Shown here: one piece after another, positions 21,341 to 30,669 of the stretch | Position numbering within the stretch: position 1 is the stretch's first letter | Layout: every line of letters starts with the position of its first letter | Translations under genes and position numbers: made by a program | The notes under the pieces: model-generated | Databases searched by the model: none | Told to the model about the DNA's origin: nothing | What the model saw: only the letters and a program-made list of their open reading frames with translations | DNA from: Clavaria fumosa | Taxonomy: Eukaryota > Basidiomycota > Agaricomycetes > Agaricales > Clavariaceae | Length of the DNA: 64,000 nt | Assembly (NCBI GenBank): GCA_951802425.1 | Contig: OX637798.1 | Coordinates: 1-64,000 of the forward strand | Reading direction: 5' to 3'

Positions 21341-21900
21341 TGTCAGGATCCATTACATAAGCCGCCGTCACTGAATCCACAACGCGCTAGGGACTAGTTA
21401 CGAGGGCCGAGTATGGGACCACATGACCCTCTGCGACCTTTGGAGTCGCCTGCGACCATGCGCCGACACCTATGAGCTCCCGATAAGCGCTGCCACGTGC
21501 CCATGCCCACGTTCCTCGACCTTTTCCCACACTTTGCAATTTGTGATGGAGGCAGATCAGCAATAATCCCTCTGACAGCTCCCATCAAGTAATCTACCCT
21601 AATCAGGACTAATCCAGGCCCCTCCACGGCCAGCCAAGCCCATGCTAAGCATTTCTCTTGTCATTTTCCCCTTATCCGTCCCTTGCTGCTACCTTCTGTA
21701 TTTGGTATCCCCTTTTCCCTATACTGCCTCCCCTATTCTGCGCAACTCAGTGCGCGTAGCCTCATTCCCCTTTTTATGACTCATCCCCTACACAGCCCCC
21801 TTTCCCCAGTATATATAGTACCTTTGTAATGTGTGTAGTTCCCTACATTGAAATCGAGCTTCTTTCCCCTTCTCACTTCTGTGAGGGACTTGGACTGACA
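21341..21900 (+). repeat. 3' LTR of element C
   Basis: 560 bp, same length as the 5' LTR with no indels. Followed by CATAC, the target duplication carrying one C-to-T change. Confidence 0.92.
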
Positions 21901-21905
21901 CATAC

Positions 21906-24014
21906 TTCTGCTTCATCTGCACACCCACTCTACCCTTTACATTAAATCATGTAAATTCATATAAATATTACTGAGGATACTGCTCATAGGTATGCATCTA
22001 CTCACAAAGTCTGATGAAAATATATGAAGTGTTTGCTGAGATATAGCCAATGTGCCAAGCTCATTTAATATCAAGAATAATGGGGATCTTTGGAACAGAT
22101 GGAAAGTGGGATATGGTTTCCATACAAAAGATGATGCCAAAAAATGGGAACTAGGCATATGAATATTTTGGTGATTATTGGAAATTATTTAACAGAAGTT
22201 GGCCAATGCTGCATTGGCCAAGTGTTGTGGGTAAGGGTCAGCAGAAAGTGGAGCATTGGCCACTTGGTAGTGAATGGTATGGGGGGTTAGAGGGGGTATA
22301 GGGAAAGGGTGTGGGTGCTTTACATAAGTGTTTTAGTGTCCAGGTCCAAAGATCCCAGGAAAATGAGTTTTTTGGGCATTTTCAGGGGATCTTTGAAAGT
22401 AGAAGCTTAGGGGATCAGGTAAGTGGCCATAAATCATTGATATACTATAGAGAATGTCTCCTCAAAGTTTCATAGGCCTCCCATGCCTACGTATTGTACA
22501 ATATGCTATTCTTTGTAATGATACACTAGGAAGAGGCCAAAATGAAAACCAGGGGATCTTTTGAAGTAGCAAGTGGGGTGAGACATGATCCATACAAAAG
22601 TTGTATTGTTTTACCTATAGAACATGTATACAAAGTTCCTATAACACATTTTGCAGTTTTTTATTTTGTGGCCAAACTTGCATTGGCCATTTGTTTTACA
22701 GCTAGGGTCTTGGCAAAGTGGCCTATTGGCCAGAATCTATAAGCGGTTCAAAAATCCTGAAAATATTCCTGGGGTTAGGGCACCTATTTGACACTAGGTT
22801 CCAGGTGTTTTGAGTGTGGTATACCTTATGCTTCCAAAGATCCCAGGTTCCGAAACTACAGTGGCCAGCTGTGGCCAGATGTTAGAGAAGGGTCAGCAGA
22901 AAGTGGAGCATTGGCCACTTGGTAGTGAATGGTATGGGGGTTAGAGGGGGTATAGGGAAAGGGTGTGGGTGCTTTACATAAGTGTTTTAGTGTCCAGGTC
23001 CAAAGATCCCAGGAAAATGAGTTTTTTGGGCATTTTCAGGGGATCTTTGAAAGTAGAAGCTTAGGGGATCAGGTAAGTGGCCATAAATCATTGATATACT
23101 ATAGAGAATGTCTCCTCAAAGTTTCATAGGCCTCCCATGCCTACGTATTGTACAATATGCTATTCTTTGTAATGATACACTAGGAAGAGGCCAAAATGAA
23201 AACCAGGGGATCTTTTGAAGTAGCAAGTGGGGTGAGACATGATCCATACAAAAGTTGTATTGTTTTACCTATAGAACATGTATACAAAGTTCCTATAACA
23301 CATTTTGCAGTTTTTTATTTTGTGGCCAAACTTGCATTGGCCATTTGTTTTACAGCTAGGGTCTTGGCAAAGTGGCCTATTGGCCAGAATCTATAAGCGG
23401 TTCAAAAATCCTGAAAATATTCCTGGGGTTAGGGCACCTATTTGACACTAGGTTCCAGGTGTTTTGAGTGTGGTATACCTTATGCTTCCAAAGATCCCAG
23501 GTTCCGAAACTACAGTGGCCAGCTGTGGCCAGATGTTAGAGAAGGGTCAGCAGAAAGTGGAGCATTGGCCACTTGGTAGTGAATGGTATGGGGGTTAGAG
23601 GGGGTATAGGGAAAGGGTGTGGGTGCTTTACATAAGTGTTTTAGTGTCCAGGTCCAAAGATCCCAGGAAAATGAGTTTTTTGGGCATTTTCAGGGGATCT
23701 TTGAAAGTAGAAGCTTAGGGGATCAGGTAAGTGGCCATAAATCATTGATATACTATAGAGAATGTCTCCTCAAAGTTTCATAGGCCTCCCATGCCTACGT
23801 ATTGTACAATATGCTATTCTTTGTAATGATACACTAGGAAGAGGCCAAAATGAAAACCAGGGGATCTTTTGAAGTAGCAAGTGGGGTGAGACATGATCCA
23901 TACAAAAGTTGTATTGTTTTACCTATAGAACATGTATACAAAGTTCCTATAACACATTTTGCAGTTTTTTATTTTGTGGCCAAACTTGCATTGGCCATTT
24001 GTTTTACAGCTAGG
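21906..24014 (+). repeat. Repeat R1, right part, with 654-bp tandem array
   Basis: After element C the R sequence continues. From 22234 a 654-bp unit is repeated about 2.7 times (phase markers AGGGTCAGCAG at 22234, 22889 and 23543). The units are essentially identical. Each holds seven TGGCCA motifs. The last unit stops at TTTTACAGCTAG, exactly where R2 and R3 also stop. Short identical ORFs (66 codons at 22542 and 23196) are by-products of the repeat. No transposase or RT is seen. Confidence 0.85.
22199..22221. repeat. 23-bp palindrome in R1
   Basis: TTGGCCAATGC-T-GCATTGGCCAA: perfect 11-bp arms around one base. It is also present in R2 (about 36916-36938) and R3 (about 39346-39368). Confidence 0.9.
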
Positions 24015-24121
24015 ATTAGAGGGGTAGATATAGGCACACAAAATTTCAAAAGACTAGCTTGAGTGGTTAGCTTGCAGTGAAAGAAAGCGCAGATACTCCA
24101 TCTGCACAAGGACTATGCTAT
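24015..24121 (-). pseudogene. Last-exon fragment of the element-A antisense gene
   Basis: About 105 bp match 6786-6893 with one or two differences, encoding the same terminal peptide (NSIVLVQMEYLRFLSL...). It joins R1's CTAG end on the left to Gypsy B RT on the right through a short TTAGTCA overlap, so it marks an illegitimate junction. Confidence 0.8.
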
Positions 24122-24927
24122 TAGTCAACACAAAGACAGAGTGAACTGTTCTTCTTTTTTGCAAATACAACAGGGGCTCCCGTGGGGGATTCAGAAGGGT
24201 GGATAAATCCCTTCTGGAGCATGTCGTCAATATAGTCATGCAAAACCTTTAATTCCAGCTCAGACATGTTATACAGCAGACCCCAAGGGTCTTTGGTGTC
24301 TGGTTCGAGTTGTATCGCATGATTGTAAGTTCGGTGGGGTGGAAGGGTGCAGGCCTCTTCCTCAGAGAAGACATTGGTAAAGTCTGTGTATTGAGGTGGT
24401 AGGTTCGCCCTTGCTTCTGGGGGTTCAGAATTGATTAGTGCGGCATTAGCTTGGAGCGAGTCTTCAGGTGCAGGGAAAAAATGATAAACAGCATGAAGAA
24501 TTATATCCTCACCCACTAGATGGTTGGTGAAGTGGGCGGGATCCAAAATTCGAATATCGATAGGTGCTGGTTTGGGCAACAGGGCAGCAGAATTTTCCTG
24601 TGACCCTGTTCTGTGTAAATTCATGTTGGGTAAAGTTTTATCAGCAGCAACAACAGTGGGAAAAGGTGGCAAAGGCTCCTCGGGTAGGTTTGCCTAGTCC
24701 CATGTGGTGGAGTTCAAAGTTCCCGACATAGCAGAATTGCTATCAGGCGCGGTGGGGTTCAACTCCGACAGTGGATTTCCAGTGGTCCCTGTGGGTAGTC
24801 CTGGGCTCAGTGTTGACCAGTCCTTAGGAGCAAGCTCCTTCAGGACCCTGAGTTCATCAGTGGTTGGGTCATGAGACCCCGCAGGCCTTGCTGCATCGGT
24901 GGCCACAGTGCGCAAGGGCTTCATCAT
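24122..24927 (-). pseudogene. Gypsy B copy 2: N-terminal part of RT
   Basis: It matches copy 1 (10913-11713) closely but ends within the first RT motif (LCLCVD). An amber stop (TGG to TAG, near 24693) splits the linker into two ORFs (24121-24672 and 24694-24927). The catalytic YLDD region is absent, so it is non-functional. Confidence 0.85.
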
Positions 24928-24972
24928 CAGCGGTCAGGTATCAGAATTGCAGAATCGTATCAAGAGGGTTGG

Positions 24973-25383
24973 TCAATCGATGTCTGGGTTGTGTTTCCAA
25001 AGCCATGACAGTCCGAGTATGACCTTAACATCCGAATGGAGTTGGGTAACATAGAAACGTTCAGTGTGCATTGTGCTGTCCTCAAAGCAGAATTGTTGGT
25101 CGGTCACTTGGCTGATCAGTCCTGCAATGGACCCATCAAATAGCCTAAGTTGTATAGGGCGGGTTAGTGTTGAATGGACTTTCAAAGGTGTAAAGTCGGG
25201 CAAAACGAAACATTCGGTAGCTCCACAATCTACAAGTGTGGGTACAGGGGTATTGCTAATTTGCAGAATAACAATGGAAATCAAAAAGGCAGCAGAAGAA
25301 ATCGATGACAGAACCGTGTATAAGGGGAGTTCATCCATGGTACAGGTATCAGTATTGGTATCTATGGCAATATCGCAACTCAA
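24973..25383 (-). CDS. Gypsy B copy 2: retropepsin-like protease region
   Basis: 136 residues, nearly identical to 11759-12169, with the same D-C-G triplet (LVDCGATECFVLPDF) and VILGLSWLWKHNPDID. The frame is open, but it sits in an element without RT catalytic or integrase domains. Confidence 0.72.
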   Translation of the reverse strand: MSCDIAIDTNTDTCTMDELPLYTVLSSISSAAFLISIVILQISNTPVPTLVDCGATECFVLPDFTPLKVHSTLTRPIQLRLFDGSIAGLISQVTDQQFCFEDSTMHTERFYVTQLHSDVKVILGLSWLWKHNPDID

Positions 25384-25391
25384 GAATCTCC

Positions 25392-26472
25392 CTACATGCC
25401 TTGAGATGCTGGAGCATTTCCCAACTTGTCGCTGGCCAAGGGCTCAGCTGCGGTCATGGTAAATGTGAGGGTGGCATGGGCAGCAGACTTGCAGTTAGTG
25501 GGGATCAACGGGCATGTATTCGAGAAATGCCCTTGACCCATGCAATATAAGCAAAGTCCAGCGGCCCGGTGGAGAGTGGTCTGTAAGGTGTGGATTTCTC
25601 CATCTTTCCCTCCTTCGGCTTCGTTACAGGGGTCGAGGCAGGTTTGGCCGGAGCAGATGTCATGATGGGGTTGGTTACTGGAGTGGGTGCAGGGCGGTTC
25701 GAGGATTGGTTGTTGGCGGGTTTCGCGTTGCGGTCTTTCATCAGGTTTGACAAATTTCCGCACAACAAGTCGCCAGGTCGCTTTCTGTATTGGACGGATG
25801 TCGGAAAGCGGCCTTGTTCTTCCTCGCATTGCCAGTACCACTGCTCAAAGGCCAAAGCTTGTTGACGGAGTCCGGTGAACTCCTGCTCTCGACTCGTGTA
25901 TTGAAACTGGTCTTTGATGCAGTTGGCGAGCCCCTGGTAAAAGGCCTTGGCGAGCACGGTGTCATTGTATCCAGTGTAGGGTGCATGCGAATTGAAGGTG
26001 ATGATGTATTCTGTGATGCGGGAATTGTTGGGCATCTTCAAATTATGCAGCACGCTCTTCGAAGTCATATGTGGGGGGGGTTTCTGAATACCAGAAATAA
26101 TTCCATGGTGAAGTTATCCCAATTGTCCAACATTGTGGGGGGCGGTTGCTGGACAAGGTATGGCATCCACCAGGTATTTGCTTGATCTCGGAGATACGAC
26201 GTGGCGAATAGAACACGATCCCGATCAGTAGCGAATTTTCGTGGCTTCCCCAGAAACCATGTAATGCACTGCAAGATGAACATTGTTAGCCATGCTGGGT
26301 CCTTACCCATGAAGACGTCGGGCTCCTTGAGTTTGGGGCCGTCATCTCCAGGTGCTGGGTAGTAGATGTAGTATGGCAGACCGGCGGGCAGATTTCCGAT
26401 GGGTACCACAGGAGGTACCGCCAGTGGAATTCCTTGCGGAATCCCCGGAATCTCGAAAGGTCGTGGCGGCAA
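25392..26472 (-). pseudogene. Gypsy B copy 2: Gag
   Basis: The capsid domain is in 26472-26065 (PDVFMGKDPAWLTMFILQC, conserved W in the ANTWW segment), continuing in a shifted frame at 26068-25505. The CCHC knuckle CLYCMGQGHFSNTC is in a third frame in 25392-25841. The shift before the knuckle is shared with copy 1. The shift near 26066 (a G-run length difference at CATATGTGGGGGG) is private to this copy. Confidence 0.75.
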
Positions 26473-26799
26473 CTGTGGCGGGAGGCTCGGGGTTGGCAGC
26501 AGCAGACATCTTGACCCTCATGCTGAGGATGGTGGGTTGACACTGGGTATCGGAAAAGGAAGCACTGGTAGCACTCCAGAGTAGTTAGTTGTGAGTAGGG
26601 ATAGTGGGGGTAGTACTGGTGTAAGTGTATATCTCAACACAAGAGCAGGGACTGAGGGTCGAGGTAGTGGAGTAGGGCTTGGAGGCATTGTGGGTGGAGC
26701 GGGAGGATACAGGGTTACTGGGACCAAAGGGTTGGAGCTCCCTGAGGAAACCAAACCTGGTCTGAGCATCATCCCTAACAAAGTGGACACAGAGGCCGG

Positions 26800-26960
26800 G
26801 GTCTGGGGACCCGAAGGTTGTTGGTCGGGTGTGTATGGATGGCGAGGGGTCTGGGGACCCGAAGGTTGTTGGTCAGGTGTGTATGGATGGCAAGGGGTCT
26901 GGGGACCCAAAGGTTGTTGGTCGGGTGTGTATGGATGGCGAGGGGGCCTGAGGTGGCACT
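26800..26960 (-). repeat. Three-copy 45/60-bp tandem repeat in gag N-terminus (copy 2)
   Basis: On the minus strand the peptide unit HPYTPDQQPxGPQTP is repeated three times. Copy 1 keeps only the outer part, having lost 26831-27510. Confidence 0.8.
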
Positions 26961-26967
26961 GTTTCAT

Positions 26968-27726
26968 CCTGATGGGACCTCAAGCGCATCCTCAGCAGGT
27001 TGGGTTGGGGTGTCTTTGGCACAGCATACGACATACTGTCAAGAGTAGGTCAATTCCACCAAAATACAAGTGTAAACGACAGTGAGGGAGGGTGTAGCAG
27101 TAATTCTGATGGTGAGAGGGAATTCTGCATGCAAGCTGCATTGGCAGGAAGAGGCGCAGATACAACAGGAGGAGGTGGGAGGTAGCAGAACAACATAAGG
27201 GGGGGTTTTGACCTGGAGACCACATGAGAGGGTGGCCACTATGTGATGCCCAGTCCAGTACCTGAGGCAGCTCTCGACAGCGATCCTTGTGCATAAGTGG
27301 GTAATCGAGTTTATGTTGTATGCTGTAGTAACTACTACAACCTTGGGGTTTATATAGTAAGTGGTATCTAAAATAGGATAGCATAGGAGAAAATCTGCAA
27401 AGAAGAAGTTATAAAACAAAGACCAAGGAATTGCCCAGAAACATGTTTCAGCCACAGTATCCAAATCCCCAAATCTAATATTGTTAAGGGACCTTCATTA
27501 ACTCATCTGGTGACCACCCTGCAAGTCCTAAACTGACTCCACTTGTTTCCCAAGTTTCCTGATGTCAGCTGAACAATGGCAAAGCATGCGGAGTATGTTG
27601 GAATTTCGACCCACACATGGTATTGCTGATTGTTGATTTGGGACAGCAGTCGGGCGGCGGAATTACATCGGGAGTAGTCGTGGTGTGTGCAGGTGCATCG
27701 GGCAGCCCATAGTGGGGTGTGTTGGG
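26968..27726 (-). other. Extra segment of Gypsy B copy 2 absent from copy 1
   Basis: About 680 bp (26831-27510) are missing from copy 1, with GGTG at the joint. The reverse complement near 27475 reads TATTAGATTTGGGGATTTGG, weakly like the TR-GAG LTR start, so an old copia-type LTR scrap is possible. ORFs 26992-27464 have no domain. Confidence 0.4.
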
Positions 27727-28260
27727 TTGTGACACCTGCCTGATATGTAAACCTACCAAATTCTCCTTAATTTAGAGTCCTTAAATGGTATGTTAGGATT
27801 ACTAGTTAAGGAGCTATGTTGAATCTTTCCAAATGTAGTAGATATGCAAATTTGAGTATAAATAGCTGACGGAACCTCACGTTGCAGGCATCATTACATA
27901 CCCACTTATCGATTACACCATCCCCCAAGAGGATTAAGCCTATGTCTAGCCCAGCAAGGAGCTAAGGACAAATTTAGTTAAACTAAGGACTAAATCTAGT
28001 TGAACTAAATCTAGTAATTGCTGACTAAGGACTTAGTCTGGTCAAGTGATCTGGGTACCCAGGCTTTGATCGAGCCGCCCTATGCCGACTCCCTCGGTGC
28101 GGTAAGTATTGAGCAAGTTACAGATATCTTGGTATAGGGTACAAGCTGTTCTACTGTACAATGGCTAAGCCCATGGGAAGTTGTGACTTAGGTTACTAAC
28201 TAATAATAATATCTGCCCAAAGCAATGCCTTGCTAGCAGTGTTGGTTTCAATACTGTTAG
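27727..28260 (+). repeat. LTR-like promoter segment, copy 2 (internally deleted)
   Basis: Same start (TGTGACACCTGCC) and TATA (about 27857) as 13834-14660. About 280 bp are removed between two CAATG motifs (joint near 28160). Confidence 0.6.
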
Positions 28261-28402
28261 CAGGAAGGTATGGAACTGGAGGGTCTACTAGTCCTGTAGG
28301 CCAACTGCATAAGGAATTGAGGACCTGTCTGAGTCATCCTGATTCTCAGTGACTCATTTCTGACTGCACCCAGTACCAGATCCATAACAGATGTGCAATG
28401 GG

Positions 28403-28633
28403 GTTCAGGTGGTAGGTATGCATAAGGTGTGTTAGGGAAGGGCATTGCAAGTACAGCCTGGTGGTTGTGAGTGTCATGTAAGAGCAGGGAAGGTCGGAGA
28501 GGCTTCTGGAAGGGGACTGCAGGTTCCAGAAGTGTGAAAAGGGGCTTGCAAGGTTGTAGAAGGCTGTTGGGAGGTTCATAAGTGTCAGTAGAGTCTGCTT
28601 GGGTAAGGGAAAATGAATGGGTCCTGATAGGCC
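28403..28633 (-). repeat. LTR family A fragment, module 2
   Basis: Same truncated piece as 14805-15034, nearly identical, confirming module duplication. Confidence 0.75.
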
Positions 28634-28732
28634 ACTCACATATATATACTGTGTCACAACTGTACAGAGGGGTGGATCCCTATACATAGAACTACTAGCT
28701 CAATATACCATTGAGTCCAGTTCATTTGAGGC
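28634..28732 (+). repeat. LTR family D 3' part, module 2, split by element E
   Basis: Matches 15035-15132. It ends in GAGGC (28728-28732), the left target duplication of element E. Confidence 0.65.
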
Positions 28733-29453
28733 TGTTATGACCCCATCCGCTTGCATAAGCACGACCCCCGCTCTGGACTCCGAGCTCCTTACCAACTCCA
28801 ATCCGCTCTGCCGTAACTCCGTGCACTCTGCTCCGCACCTTCATCGGACTTCACTCCGCCGGCCTTCGGACCGTTCGGACTTCATTCCAGAACCTTCTCC
28901 CTCCATCCCCTCGTTCTGTTTACCATTGAGAGGATACCCTTGACCCATGGGAGTCGCTTTTTGTTGTTGTTTCTTTGTTCCAAGAAAATTGCACAGGCAC
29001 AAGTGGTGAAACTCTCCTAGTAATTTGATAAGTACATTGTTTCACATTACTCCTATACTCTGTCCTTGCAGTATAAGTTTCCACCTGTATCTCCCTGCTC
29101 CTCAGTTCGAATATAACGTCTCTTGATTCCAAAAACATCTCTGAGCTTTCGTCCTCACCGTCCTCGACATTCTCCACATCATCCGACCAACTCCAACCCA
29201 CTCCGACAGACTCCGATCACTTTGGAGTTGAATTACGTTCTGATTCTCTCTTAGGTATTGTTCTTGTTTGATAAATAGGGACAAGTATATATGTGGTGGC
29301 ACAACACATATGTTGAGGCCGCAGTCCCATAAGTCTCCTTCCTCTTGTTTACTTCTCCTTTTCACCAATATTGGACTCTGACCGGACTCCGATAGAACAT
29401 CTCTGCTCCGCTCTGCTAACCCCTTCGCCACTAACCTTGTTAGGACCTTGACA
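28733..29453 (+). repeat. 5' LTR of element E
   Basis: 721 bp, pairs with 35716-36436. Differences from the 3' LTR are mostly CpG transitions, plus a few clustered others near 29155-29175. Possible TATA: GATAAATAGG about 29270. Confidence 0.92.
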
Positions 29454-29493
29454 GTATATTCAAACTTCAAACCTCGTATATACAAACTTAACA

Positions 29494-30669
29494 ATGCCTA
29501 CTACATGTTCCGGTGCTCGACTTCCACCTCCTGTTGCCAACGACGTCGACATTCCAGAACCGGCTGACAATACTCCGACTCCGAGTGTGTCCGGACCTCT
29601 GGACCATGACGAAGAGTCAGATCCCTCGGTCACTGACGACGACGACGAGCTAAATGAACCTCCAACATCTCGAGCCGAACGCAAACTAACTCCGGCATGT
29701 CTCCTTCAGAAGATCATTGACGCCAACAAACACCCGGAGACGGTCAAACCACGAGACCCCGATACCTTTGATGGCTCGGATGCTAAGAAGTTGAAAAGCT
29801 TCTTGGTCCAATGCCAATTGAACTTCCTTGATCGCCCTAGAGCATTCAAATCCGACTCTCATAAGGTATGCTATGTCCTTTCCTTTCTCCGGGGCTTCGC
29901 CCTGGAATGGTTCGAACCAATGATCCTGGATGGCGAAGGCCATCTGGTCCTTTCGAACTATAAGATGTTCGTTGCTCAACTTACAGAGAACTTTGGTCCT
30001 TACGACGCGATCCGTGAGGCGGAGTTCGAACTCGAACGCCTCCGGATGCGCGAGGACCAGAAGTTGACGAAATATACCATTTCGTTCAACAGATTTGCAT
30101 CCATTGTCCATTGGGATGAATATGCATTGCAGCGGCAGTTCTACAAAGGACTTGCCAGCCGCATCAAGGATGAACTGGCCCGCGTTAGCCACGCGGACAT
30201 GCTCCATGGACTCCGCGAGCAAGCCAGTGCGATCGATGGTCGTTATTGGGCTCAGCAGCAGGAGATCTCTCGGGACTCCGTTAAGGCTCCGACGCCTAAC
30301 AACACCATCAAAAAGGAGACTTCGGATAATTCCAAGTCCCCGAACACTTCCGGCGCTAATAACAAGCCCGAGAAACCATTGGAAAAGCGTCCGGTGAACT
30401 CCGGTTCGACTTCCGGAAACTCCGTTCCAAAGGCCGCTGAGGGCTCCGCTAACTCCGGTAGCCCCAGTGACACAAAGAAAGCTCATCTGGGTCAGGATGG
30501 AAAACTGACTCCAGAGGAACGCCAATGGTGTTTCGATAATAATCTGTGCCTATTCTGTGGAATAGCAGGCCATAAAGCCAACGAGTGTCGTAAGCGGACC
30601 TCGCGGGCCAGTGCCAGCGCTGCACGAATCACCTCCGATGGAGATGACTCCGTGCCAAAAAAAGATTGA
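29494..30669 (+). CDS. Element E Gag
   Basis: An intact 391-residue frame. The N-terminus is acidic (SVTDDDDELNE). Residues ~85-255 carry the Retrotrans_gag domain (PDTFDGSDAKKLKSFLVQC, LRGFALEWFEP, NFGPYDAIREAEFELERLRM, YKGLASRIKDEL). A Lys/Ser/Asn-rich linker follows, then one zinc knuckle CLFCGIAGHKANEC near residue 360. The start is the first ATG after the LTR. The frame ends at TGA 30667-30669, three bases after an A7 run that serves as a -1 slippery site into pol. It is expected to form particles and bind genomic RNA. Confidence 0.9.
   Translation: MPTTCSGARLPPPVANDVDIPEPADNTPTPSVSGPLDHDEESDPSVTDDDDELNEPPTSRAERKLTPACLLQKIIDANKHPETVKPRDPDTFDGSDAKKLKSFLVQCQLNFLDRPRAFKSDSHKVCYVLSFLRGFALEWFEPMILDGEGHLVLSNYKMFVAQLTENFGPYDAIREAEFELERLRMREDQKLTKYTISFNRFASIVHWDEYALQRQFYKGLASRIKDELARVSHADMLHGLREQASAIDGRYWAQQQEISRDSVKAPTPNNTIKKETSDNSKSPNTSGANNKPEKPLEKRPVNSGSTSGNSVPKAAEGSANSGSPSDTKKAHLGQDGKLTPEERQWCFDNNLCLFCGIAGHKANECRKRTSRASASAARITSDGDDSVPKKD
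30657..30663 (+). promoter_or_regulatory. Candidate -1 frameshift heptamer A AAA AAA (element E gag/pol)
   Basis: In the gag frame the codons read CCA AAA AAA GAT TGA, giving a canonical X-XXY-YYZ slippery site. The -1 frame opens directly into the protease/pol ORF. Confidence 0.65.

Larger units (their letters stand above)
15321..21900 (+). mobile_element. Chromovirus (Ty3/Gypsy) element C, full length, 6580 bp
   Basis: It has 560-bp LTRs at both ends (TGTCAGGATCC...GGACTGACA) and target duplication CACAC (15316-15320) / CATAC (21901-21905). The order is LTR, upstream ORF, gag, pol (protease, RT, RNase H, integrase, chromodomain), purine tract, LTR. The unoccupied site is visible at 36626 and 39056. 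All nonsense lesions are TGA and all LTR differences are CpG transitions. It is dead in its present form. Confidence 0.93.

Noticed and set aside
22542..22742. 66-codon ORF repeated identically at 23196 and, partly, 23850, 37327 and 39757
   Set aside because: Identity is explained by recent duplication of the DNA. The frame has no domain and ends vary with the junctions.
28920..29494. ORFs of 93-130 codons on both strands, repeated at 35903-36414 and 38333-38844
   Set aside because: They are contained in, or only just overrun, the E LTRs and have no domain. Repetition reflects the LTR copies.
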